A stretch of DNA of 64,000 bases, from assembly GCF_046630445.1 (NCBI RefSeq), contig NC_092338.1, positions 147,941,501 to 148,005,500 of the forward strand. Reading direction: 5' to 3'. The translations under genes were made by a program, and so were the position numbers. The notes beneath the pieces were generated by a model. The model saw only the letters and a program-made list of their open reading frames with translations. It made no database searches and was not told where the DNA came from. This stretch comes from Rutidosis leptorrhynchoides (taxonomy: Eukaryota > Streptophyta > Magnoliopsida > Asterales > Asteraceae). Shown here in pieces: positions 1 to 12,648 of this stretch (positions are counted from its first letter, which is position 1; every line of letters starts with the position of its first letter).

Positions 1-292
1 ACTTCACTACATAAAAGTGAACATAAGTTTGATAAGTTGACAAGTTATAAGTTTGAGCAATTACAAGTATGATAAAGATAAAGTATTGATATCAACATGA
101 TATAGATGAAACACTTTATATTATTAGCAACGAGGCATTAAATAAGACTTTTTAATACACGAGTTGGATATAGAAATAGTTTTAGGCAAAGCCTTTACAT
201 AATTAGGAAATAAAAGAATGGAAAAAACAAAATAAAACAGATATCGGGTTCACTTCTTCTTCTCAGCCTCCATCATAAACTTCTCTAATTTC

Positions 293-865
293 TCATTCTT
301 CGCCTTTTTTCTCGTAAAGGAACTCGAGGTTATCATAGAGATTAGTAACACTACTATTAACTACATTGCATTCGTAGTCTCTTAGAGCAAATTGGTGTTT
401 GACACGGTTTTCCTCCATCTTCAATCTAAAGTCGACATCTTCTCTCAAATAAGCGAGAGATTGCTTCCCCCATCGGGCACTTCTTTCACTTTCATATTTC
501 ACCAACTTTATCTCTTTCTTTAACTCAGCATTTTCCTCCAATAGTTTCTTGATCGCTAGGTATTTTTCATCCATTCTAAACTCGACCCTTGCAACATGGC
601 GAAGCAAGCCATCCAAGTTCTTCTCGGTAGTTTTTTGCAGATTCGTGATTTCACACATAGCGTCATAGTTATCATAGGAAGGAGATCGGGCTCTCTTCTT
701 AGACGGGCCATCTTCTTTAAAATCGGCAGGGCGTTTCCCTTTAATTTTCGATCTTGGAGTCGGGTGGTATTCGGGAGACTTAGATGGATCTTGGAGAGTG
801 TTTGGACTATAGTTCAATGGTGGCGAGTCAGGACCATAAAGAGGGCTTCGGACTGGTCTTGCAGT
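293..865 (-). pseudogene. First ORF of element B, C-terminal 190 codons (coiled-coil protein)
   Basis: This stretch reads open on the minus strand from the element A junction to a stop at 293-295. With the 34 codons at 12332-12433 it would form a protein of about 224 residues. Visible parts: a Pro/Ser-rich segment (PLYGPDSPPLNYSPN), a basic stretch with KGKRP and PSKKRARSPS that looks like a nuclear localisation signal, and then about 90 residues of heptad-like Leu/Glu/Lys sequence (NLQKTTEKNLDGLL, KKLLEENAELKKEIK) that should form a coiled coil. There is no zinc knuckle and no known enzyme motif. Position after the PBS suggests a Gag-like or accessory ORF. As a unit it is broken by element A, though the reading frame matches on both sides. 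Function unknown. Confidence 0.7.
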
Positions 866-870
866 TGAAG
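866..870. repeat. TSD of element A, left copy (TGAAG)
   Basis: TGAAG directly precedes the LTR at 871 and directly follows the right LTR at 12332-12336. A five-base duplication is normal for Ty3/gypsy integration. Confidence 0.88.
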
Positions 871-2383
871 TGTCATACCCCGTCCTAATCCATCTGGACG
901 AAGTCACCAACATCTGGTTCCATTGCGATGATCGACTCCAAATAATGTCTTTAAAATGAGCAAATGCACAGCGGAATATTTCTTTCATACCTGAGAATAA
1001 ACATGTTTTCAAGTGTCAACCAAAAGGTTGGTGAGTTCATAAGTTTATCATAAAACAATAAAATTCATCATTTTGATATACCACAAGATTTAAATCCTGC
1101 ATGGTACAAATGGGCTCGAATCCTATACCCACCTGTAATGTCCATGCGATATCTTTTAAATACAGTACACCTTTCTCGTGTACGAAATCATCTTTCATAA
1201 ATCTTAGTAACCGTACACATATCTAGTGTACAAAATCTCTTACACATAACCTGTGTATAAAATCATTATCTCGATACATAACATTCACATTTCTTTCATA
1301 GCTTGGCTTGGTAACCGACCTTAACATATAATGCGCATAATAATATCCCCAAAACAGAACATCTCGTCTGTATAATAATCATATAAACTTCGAAGTACTA
1401 AACACCACGCCCACTAGCCCTTCCGTCTAGTGAACATTCTGGGTGGGGGTGTTAAACCCGGTAGCTACCTTTAGGATTCGCGTGAATTAGGGCAATACCC
1501 GATTCTAATTCTTAGGTTACCAAGCAATAATAATCAGGGGAAAATATTCACAACAATTAGTGGCAATTATAGCGTCCAACTAATTCAATAATAATCCACA
1601 GAACTTCTGTCTGCATAATAATTCATTCGAGGAATGTTTTGCTTGTGTCTACCTCGTCAAACATTTTTAAAAACATTTCATGTATTCACAGTTCAAAATA
1701 TATTTCAAAAGCATTTATTAAAGCGGTTATAAAAACAGCACATGTATTCTCAGTCCCAAAAATATAAAGAGTAAAAGGGAGCAAATGAACTCACCATATT
1801 ATATTTTGTAGTAAAAATATGCATACGATGGAACTGAACAATGTAAGGTTGGCCTCGGATTCACGAACCTATATCAGTTATATATATTAAAACTTATAAT
1901 AACAATTAAGCAAGTATATATATATTAATATTAATATACTTAATAATTTATATGTGATATTAATAAATAAATTAGTTATAACTATTTTATATACTTTAGA
2001 TAAATAATTAATATTTATATATATGATTATATTAAAATATGTTTATTCATCATATGTAATTTAATTAATATTTTATAATAATAACATTTTATTTAAAAAC
2101 AATATGTAATTTAATATAGTTATGATATATGTAAAAATATATTTTTTATATAAATATCATTTGTTTGTTAAAATTATCATAATACTAAAATAATGATAAT
2201 AATAATAATTCATTTTAAATTGTAACTTAATCATTTTCATAATATTATTTGTATCTATATTCTTTATGTTTGTATTCATAATAATAATAATAATGTTAAT
2301 AATAATAATGATGATAACAATAACAATAGCAATAATACTACCTTAAGAGAATTAATAAGCTTCAAAAAAAATAGAAACTATCA

Positions 2384-2455
2384 TTGCCCGGATTAGAACC
2401 CACAACCTCTTGATAAACAAACACAAGCCCAAACCATTGCTCCACTAGTCCATTC
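2384..2455 (-). other. tRNA-like segment in element A LTR (B-box, weak A-box)
   Basis: On the minus strand a stretch reading GGAGCAATGGTTTGGGC is followed about 30 nt later by GTGGGTTCTAATCCGGGCA. The latter resembles a T-arm with a Pol III B-box (GGTTCTAATCC). It is repeated in the other LTR at 10154-10227. It is not a functional tRNA gene: no acceptor stem is evident. A comparable segment lies in the LTRs of element D. Confidence 0.5.
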
Positions 2456-4174
2456 ATGTATTAATCAGTACGTTTAATTACATAACCTGTTTTTCTATGT
2501 TTCCCCTTATTCTCCAACTTCATAGAACCCGTTCTGCATACAACATATCTCAGCCCATACATAAATTAGAAGCCCAATACATGTAACCTTATAACAATGT
2601 TCACAGGCCAATTATAAATCCATGAATACGGATCAAAATAAAAAAAAACGGGTGGCCCAACAAACAAACTTTGTAACCACCGATTTACAAAACAAGTGGG
2701 GTTTAACTTGTTAAGGGTTGTCAACCATTCAAGAAAAAAAAAGTCGAAATAGCTGTAAAGTGTGGATATACAGAAAAGACAGCTACTACACTTCAAAAAA
2801 AATAATTGAGTTTGATTATAACAGGAAATAATAGTCACCAATATTCAATCAACAAAATGCATAAGTGAGGTTGGAAGATGGTTGTCGTGATGGTAGTCGA
2901 TAACAGAAACCGGAGACATGAGGCTGTTTTCAGCCACAAAAAGGTGACGGTTGCAGCAGATTACAACGGAAGAATATGGGTTTGTGGTGGTTTTCGAGCA
3001 AAGGTGGTGTTGTGGTGAAGCTCTATGTGAAAGTTTTAGGTGGTGGTACTATGGTTGTTTTGTTTAATCGAATGAATATAGAAATTTGAAGTGGGTTTAG
3101 TGGTGGTGATGATTGTTGATGATGGAGATGCTCTCGGTGGTGGAAGGTGGTAGTGATGGGTCAAGAGTGGTAGCCGATGGTTGCAACAAGAAGAAGCTAG
3201 TGACCCATGGTGGTGATTCGTAGGGGAGAAAGAGAGGAGAGAGAGTAGAGAGAGAAGTGGTGTTCTTAGGTGGTGACGACGGTTTCAGGTGGTAGGGTGG
3301 TGGTGGATAATGGTGGAGATGTAGTGCTCGAGTTTTATGGTTAGCCGATGGATGTTGGTTTTATATCGAACCAAAACAGAAAAACAATAGCTGAGTAGCA
3401 ACAATGAACCGTTTATAGTGATGGTTGTTTTCGATGATTTTGACTAGTAAGAAAGTGATTGTTTAAGTGGGTTTGGTGATTGTCAATAGTGACGGGTGAC
3501 GGTTGTGGTTATGTTTCGGTTGCAGTGGGTAGCGATGGAGGTTGATTCACAAATAGGAAGGGTGAAGAAAAGGTAATCAATGGTGATGTTTTAAATGGGT
3601 GCCCAATGTTGTACATGTAATATATAAATACTGCGTATGTGTTTGTTGAGGAGAAGAGAACAAAACTCAAACAGTAACCTTAATTAATTAAATCAATTAA
3701 AACAAACACAAATAGTGTACTCCATTCAATTATCATCAATCATCAACAGTTAGCAGCCGTGTTTTTAAATTTATCTACCGACAGTTTTCACGAGCTAATG
3801 TATCGTACTCCATTGATAAAGTTGTAGCGGATAAAGTTTTCAGGAAAGTCTTAAAATTTTAAATTAAATAACTTTATTTATTCCAGTCTTTTAGGGTGTA
3901 AAATTGGTCATTAATTATATACAATTATTTAAATAAAAATTAAATTAATTATGAGCTCCCAACCCCAAGTAAAAATACTAACTGTTAAAATTAATCAAAT
4001 AGATTCTAATTATATTTTTAACAAAGCTATAATTCGCATAACTTATTTTCGGATCACCATTTATTTCAAAATTACATAAGTTTGAATTTAACTTGCTTAA
4101 TAGCGATCGACTGAAAAACGAGTGCTTTTATTGATTACTAAATAAATTCGAAACCATATAAATATACATTCAAT

Positions 4175-4179
<5 letters not shown>

Positions 4180-4254
<75 letters not shown>
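4180..4254. repeat. (TA)n microsatellite in element A left LTR
   Basis: About 75 bp of pure TA. The same site in the right LTR (11959-12058) holds about 100 bp, so the tract changed length after insertion. A second shorter tract follows at 4330-4368. Confidence 0.97.
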
Positions 4255-4256
<2 letters not shown>

Positions 4257-4326
4257 TTTATTTTAATATCATATATTATTATATTTGCATTATTAATTAA
4301 CTCATATAATATTTTAATTTATAATA

Positions 4327-4373
<47 letters not shown>

Positions 4374-4551
4374 TATTTATTTACACATAATGATTCGTGA
4401 ATCGTTGGGAATAGTCAAAGGTAATTGATTACATGAACACAGTTCAAAGTTTTTGAAACATCAACATTACAGACTTTGCTTATCGTGTCGGAAACATTAA
4501 ATCATATAAAGATTGAGTTTAAATTTGGTCGGAAATTTCCGGGTCATCGCA

Positions 4552-4590
4552 GTACCTACCCGCTAAAGAAATTTCGTCCCGAAATTTGAG
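4552..4590 (-). promoter_or_regulatory. Element A PPT with upstream hairpin
   Basis: Read on the minus strand, an inverted repeat AAATTTCG-GGA-CGAAATTT (4569-4587) is followed by a purine-rich TTTAGCGGGTAGGTAC that abuts the 3' LTR. This is the expected place for plus-strand priming. The same hairpin precedes the PPT of elements D, E and G. Confidence 0.75.
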
Positions 4591-4956
4591 TGAGGTGGTC
4601 ATGGCTAACAATAAAAATGTTTTCATGACCAATATGAGTTGATAATTAGAGGTTTATCAGCATTGAATAATAATGATAAAATAATTCGATTATTCTAAGA
4701 ATACGAATGAAGCTATCGCAAAAGAGTGAATTGAAGAAAATAAGATTTTCCTTAGCTTTTGACGTAAACAGGGCTGAATTTAGAAAATAAGGTGCGTCTT
4801 AATTTTTGACGTTGTCTTGGTTGAATTCCGGAATTCAAGGAATTTAAAGAAAATCTTCGAAATCTAAAATATTTGATTCTTCGGTTAGTAAGGAAATTAA
4901 TATCTCTATAATTAAATACGATGATCTACCTCGATTACTCTGTCTGATATTTCCAC

Positions 4957-4962
4957 TATAAA
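4957..4962 (+). promoter_or_regulatory. TATA box of the antisense microprotein ORF (element A)
   Basis: TATAAA in the context ccacTATAAAtt, 82 bp upstream of the ATG at 5039, followed by a pyrimidine-rich leader. Element G has the same box 83 bp before its ATG. This is a candidate promoter only. Confidence 0.5.
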
Positions 4963-5038
4963 TTAAACTCTTCCGCTCCATTATTCTTACCATTCCTATA
5001 CTTTCTTTCTTAGTTCATACATTCAAAAGATCGTGAAA

Positions 5039-5212
5039 ATGCTTAATCCCGTTCTAATCCTTGTTCTTATTCTGACTATCGCAATGATCGTTATTCTTTT
5101 CCAACTCCCACCGGAAGAATCTGTTTATTTCTACTATGCTCTAGGGATTATTGTATTTATAATCCTCCCGTGTCTTTATATTGCTATACGCACTGATATC
5201 CACAGTTTGTAA
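5039..5212 (+). CDS. Antisense 57-aa two-helix membrane microprotein ORF (element A)
   Basis: A 57-codon ORF runs opposite to element A's transcription, between the PPT and the internal region. The protein begins MLNPVLILVL, has a hydrophobic segment at about residues 5-21, a conserved loop LPPEESVYFYY at 23-33, a second hydrophobic segment at 35-50 ending LPCLYIAI, and a short polar tail. This predicts a hairpin of two membrane helices with no cleavable signal. Element G carries an ORF of exactly the same length at 38376-38549: 37 of 57 residues are identical, 16 codons differ only synonymously, and there are no indels. A TATA box lies 82 bp upstream. I do not recognise the family and assign no function. 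Extra antisense ORFs are known in some plant Ty3/gypsy elements, such as gene 23 of maize Grande. Confidence 0.6.
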   Translation: MLNPVLILVLILTIAMIVILFQLPPEESVYFYYALGIIVFIILPCLYIAIRTDIHSL

Positions 5213-5831
5213 TTTCGTTGTTGTTGTTGGGCTTTATATTTTCCCTTATATATCGGAGCTTCATGCTCTTGTTTTCTCTTCCCGACTTTAAATCAAGCGA
5301 ATAATGGTTCAGAATTCATAGGTATGGAGTTTCGAATGATCCTAATGTTCTAAGCAAGAAAGAACGTAATAGCACGATTTGATTTGTCAAATTATCAGAA
5401 TCACTGAGAATAGAACTATCAAGAATATATTTTCTTGATATGTTCAGAAATTAAGCAGAATGAAAGAGTTATGTAACATGGCACATGATGACGTTATGAT
5501 CTGTGAATCATCACGTTTCATTAGAAACTCAGCATGGCTTACTGTAATATAATCACGTTAATCAAGTGTCATTATATTATACTAACTCATGCATCAGTTC
5601 CCAACATTACTTCAATAACATTCATATTTTAAACTCGAAAGTTTACAGAATATAGAAACTAACAGTTTCTATATGATGTAACACTGATAGCACGAAGAGA
5701 TTCTTGATTTTAGATAAGTATAGTTATGAAAATATCTTCAGGAATAAGGAGGATATTTATAATGAAAGATACGATGATATCTTGAAATTTCTAATATCGA
5801 AGGATGGTGAAGAAAATTTTTCCGCAAGATT

Positions 5832-6035
5832 TTAACATGACTTCGGAGCAAGATATTCTCTAAAGATTTCAACGAATTCAGAATTACCTGAATTCTTTGA
5901 ATATAGGGTATGATCCTTGTATTTGTCCTTGGTCTCCTTCGTGGTTAACTCAATCCGTTTTCCAGTTCCAATTTTTTTTCTGAGCTTTTCCAACATACCA
6001 TTCTTTATCATCAAACTTTCGATGATTAAGGTCAT
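5832..6035 (-). CDS. Sense 3' segment of element A, unknown protein fragment
   Basis: A 67-codon frame in the element's sense ends in EIFREYLAPKSC. Its C-terminal half matches frames in element D (40706-40846, INEYLAPDSKP) and, with stops, in element G (about 39270-39400). The shared part is a Lys/Ser/Asn-rich stretch ending in EYLAP. It is probably the C-terminal end of an older gag-like ORF whose middle has decayed. No domain is recognised. Confidence 0.35.
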   Translation of the reverse strand: MTLIIESLMIKNGMLEKLRKKIGTGKRIELTTKETKDKYKDHTLYSKNSGNSEFVEIFREYLAPKSC

Positions 6036-6229
6036 TTACGGTAGTCTACGGTTTCTGCTGCTTCAATCAGCTTTTTCAACATTCAGAATATTGATTTGTA
6101 GACTGAGTGCTTTTCAGAATTTCATAATGAAAGATCATAACTCTAAGAGATAAACGTTATACATATAACTATTGATGTAGATATGCTGTGAGTTTTCAAA
6201 GTACTGATTGCTGATTCCCGGTAATTGGT

Positions 6230-6510
6230 ATGGCAGTTCTTGTTACAAGATGCGGATGAGTATATGAATAGGTTTTAACGAACAACTATAATGGTTCTTC
6301 AAAGAGACTTAAGCCAATGAGTAATGAAGTTGCTGGTAAGTTTACTGCTAATGTGGTGGAATATAAACGGTTCCCCGGTAACGATGACGACAGGCAAACT
6401 TATATATCGAGGTTATAATAAGGCTAATTCGAATGGAAGTCGGAGTTGATTTGTTGAAGCTGTGACAAAATTAGCTAATTTGAAAAAGAGTTGCAATGTT
6501 ATTTTCGGTA
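6230..6510 (+). pseudogene. Degenerate antisense zinc-knuckle (CCHC) remnant, element A
   Basis: On the plus strand, broken frames read pieces such as MSNEVAGKFTANVVEYKRF, followed by a knuckle-like C-x-SCDK...FEKELQC at 6452-6499 with two in-frame stops. Element G has the cleaner counterpart CWSCDKTVYFEKEL at 39862-39903 on the same strand. It looks like the tail of a gag-type nucleocapsid lying antisense to the element. It is certainly not intact here. Confidence 0.35.
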
Positions 6511-7504
6511 ATAACAATGCCAAACGAGCTAGCACAGATATGTGTTAAACGTTTACTCAGGTTCTGAGTGTTTTCAGGTGCATTACTATATGTATTAATC
6601 TTTTCTTCCGTAGATGAAGTGCGGTTGGTTCATCCTCTCAATTGAGGTGTTTTCAAGAATCATGAAAGGTTTGAATCGCAGATTGTAATTGTCAAGATAC
6701 AAATGAGGTTTAAGATGAAATCAAGTGGCAAACTTGAAGAGATGTTTAGTTTCATATGTTATAATCAATATTTTAATTCATTTTAATTGTCCAATGTCAT
6801 TAGTCCACAGTTGATAGTCCACAGTTAACAGTCCAATAATTCATATATAGTTTAATATATTACATTCGAATTAATTAATACGTGTCATGACCCGTGTACA
6901 TGTCTCAGACTCGATCACAACTCAAAGTATATATATTATTATAGAATCAACCTCAACCCTGTATAGAGAACTCGATCATTACTGCATATAGAGTATCTAT
7001 GGTTATTCCAAATAATATATATATATATGCGTCGATATGATATGTCAAAACCTTGTATACGTGTCCCGATATTTAAAGTGCGTAAAAATAAATAACAGAA
7101 AATAAATGACGATAAATAAAGTGCGTAAAGTAAATAACAAAAATTAAATGACGATAAATAAAATTGCGAGAATATAAATTGCGATAATTAAATTGCGATA
7201 ATATAAAATGTAATCAGTTAGCTAGGAACAATTAGCTAGGAACAATTAGCGTGAATTCTTAACAAAATTTCTCATAGTTAATTTGTTTGTTTCTAACAAT
7301 TTTTATTTTGTCCAATGTTTTCTTCATTATGTCACTTGTCGGATTCTGATAGGTCAAAATCCAAATATGAAATTGAATGAAAATGGTTATTCTGTGGTGA
7401 ACGAATACGTATGTCGGTGGTTGTAAGTAGGATAGTGAATGACTGTTGAATCAGATTCGCAGAATGTACCGTGTAACTGATTAATGTGAAATTTAAATAT
7501 TCCT

Positions 7505-7525
7505 CGGGTATTACCTACCCGTTAA
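7505..7525 (-). promoter_or_regulatory. Internal PPT-like hairpin, element A
   Basis: In the element's sense this reads TTAACGGGTAGGTAATACCC. It repeats the PPT core TTAACGGGTAGGTA and forms a perfect stem CGGGTA/TACCCG. The same motif lies in G (40357-40377) and E (49619-49638), always downstream of the first ORF. Confidence 0.5.
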
Positions 7526-7759
7526 AATATTTTCACCATTAACAGTTTGTACAAAAGAATTTTTAATTACAATCTTTATGAAAACATATATGCATGTATA
7601 TTTTCTTCAGATGTAATCATGGATTTATGAGTTAATATGATATTAAACTCATTCGGTTTACCATTAGAACTAGAATATATAATCTCTAAAACATTAGAGA
7701 TTACATAATCGCCATGTCGAATGAAGATAAATGATGTAGTACGATTCGCAGATGGATGA

Positions 7760-8290
7760 TTATGCTCGAGGTACAGAATGAGATGTTGAGGTATGGATTG
7801 TTGATGGTACTGGTGCTGTTACTGATAGTACTGTTGGTGCCGATGATGTTGCTGAAGCTGATAAATTTTGCACCATATTCTCCAAATTAATTACACGAGC
7901 GCGAAGTTCGTTGACTTCTTCTATTATTTCGGTTGGATTGTCGGTCGGAACGAGCGGATGAATAAGGTTTAGAATCTGAGATAGTATATGATCGTGACGA
8001 GATACTCTGAAAATGAGAGAAAATGGTGTCTCAAACAGGTTCGCCGGTAAGTGCTTCAGGTTCATTGCTGAGAGGTGGATTCGGTTGATGAAAAGGTTCA
8101 CCTTCTTCTTGTCTCCACTGATTAAATCGACTACGAACCCATCAGATGAATTGAAAATAGCTGTTTCATTCTGGTGACGTTGCTTCTGGAGCTTAGGTGA
8201 ACATCCATGTCGAAATAGCTGTCGGAATCCGAGGAATTCGAACTGGTTAAGGGATTCATCTTGTACGATCAGATGAAGGATTTTCAACAA
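7760..8290 (-). CDS. Gag-like first ORF of element A
   Basis: A 176-codon frame about 340 nt downstream of the PBS. The part supported by comparison is from about residue 45 onward: FNSSDGFVVDLISGDKKKV, then LKHLPAN, then a heptad-rich EEVNELRARVINLENMVQNL (coiled coil), and a Thr/Ser/Pro-rich tail. Element D has a frameshifted homologue at 34469-34986. The alternative frame upstream encodes a Ser/Asp-rich start (MNPLTSSNSSDSDSYFDMD) that is shared with D, so the true N-terminus is probably in that frame and this copy carries a frameshift. There is no zinc knuckle. It is likely a structural or accessory protein of the non-autonomous family. Confidence 0.5.
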   Translation of the reverse strand: MLKILHLIVQDESLNQFEFLGFRQLFRHGCSPKLQKQRHQNETAIFNSSDGFVVDLISGDKKKVNLFINRIHLSAMNLKHLPANLFETPFSLIFRVSRHDHILSQILNLIHPLVPTDNPTEIIEEVNELRARVINLENMVQNLSASATSSAPTVLSVTAPVPSTIHTSTSHSVPRA

Positions 8291-8627
8291 GAAATAGAGA
8301 ATAGGATGTAGATTAGTACCCTACAATACCTAATTTACATATGCATATATAATACTAAAATCCCATAAGTTACGGAGGAATCTACGGAAGCTATCAGGCA
8401 AAGGTAACAATAACAGATACACTAAGATATGAATTTATCTATACACTGTCTATGCAATAGAGGCTGTAAGACGTGTCTAGACTAAGAATGATAAGCAGGC
8501 AATTTTCGACAAAAATGATAAGCAAAACTTTTGACATGCAAACACGGTCGAAGTCCAGACTCACTAATGTATCCTAATGACTACTAGTTAGACACACTAA
8601 TGCAAGACCTGGTTCGCTAAGACCACC

Positions 8628-8639
8628 GCTCTGATACCA
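8628..8639 (-). other. Primer binding site of element A (tRNA-iMet)
   Basis: The minus strand reads TGGTATCAGAGC, complementary to the 3' end of plant initiator-Met tRNA, two bases inside the 5' LTR. The next 110 nt closely match the leaders of E and D. Confidence 0.92.
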
Positions 8640-8641
8640 CA

Positions 8642-12331
<3,690 letters not shown>

Positions 12332-12433
12332 TGAAGAGTATCCAGTACCTTCTTCGGTGGCTGGCTTGAAGTGAGCCATTACTTCAGATGGTTTGAAGAG
12401 AGTTGTTTTGTTTGGTTGATTAACGCTTGACAT
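12332..12433 (-). pseudogene. First ORF of element B, N-terminal 34 codons
   Basis: The ATG at 12433 opens a frame (MSSVNQPNKTTLFKPSEV...) that is exactly 34 codons long up to the TSD of element A. It continues in the same frame at 865 on the other side of A. It lies about 200 nt after B's PBS, as expected for a first ORF. It was broken by A's insertion. Confidence 0.7.
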
Positions 12434-12633
12434 CCTAACATTAGGAAAATGACTTTGGTTAGAATTTTAAGCCAAGATTATTAAAGTAAAGTTGTTAAGA
12501 TTATAAGGCAACCCTAAGTGCTTTAAGTCTAAGACAGGAAAGGATATAGTTTCCTAGATTGCTAAGGCACCATAGCTTACAAGTAAGGCACACATAAAGA
12601 TGCAATCCTAGTTCTCTATAACAGCCTGGTTAA

Positions 12634-12645
12634 GCTCTGATACCA
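12634..12645 (-). other. Primer binding site of element B (tRNA-iMet)
   Basis: TGGTATCAGAGC on the minus strand, three bases from the LTR end at 12649. Confidence 0.88.
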
Positions 12646-12648
12646 ATC

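Larger units (their letters stand above)
871..4551 (-). repeat. Element A 3' LTR (left copy)
   Basis: Begins TGTCATACCCC and ends GGGTCATCGCA on the plus strand. It carries the shared U5 block at 966-1040, a tRNA-like segment at 2384-2455, a GT-rich stretch around 2870-3600, and two (TA)n tracts at 4180-4254 and 4330-4368. No gene-like reading frame is supported inside it. Confidence 0.93.

Noticed and set aside
293-1012. A single 239-codon protein starting MKTCLFSGMKEIF
   Set aside because: The first 47 or so codons are the U5 block of the A LTR; only the part from 865 down belongs to element B. The same start recurs at 8574-8783 in the other LTR.
5917-6153. 78-codon hydrophobic plus-strand frame in element A
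   Set aside because: Overlaps the sense segment at 5832-6035 in antisense; the G counterpart (39292-39501) does not preserve the reading frame or sequence well, unlike the 57-codon ORF.
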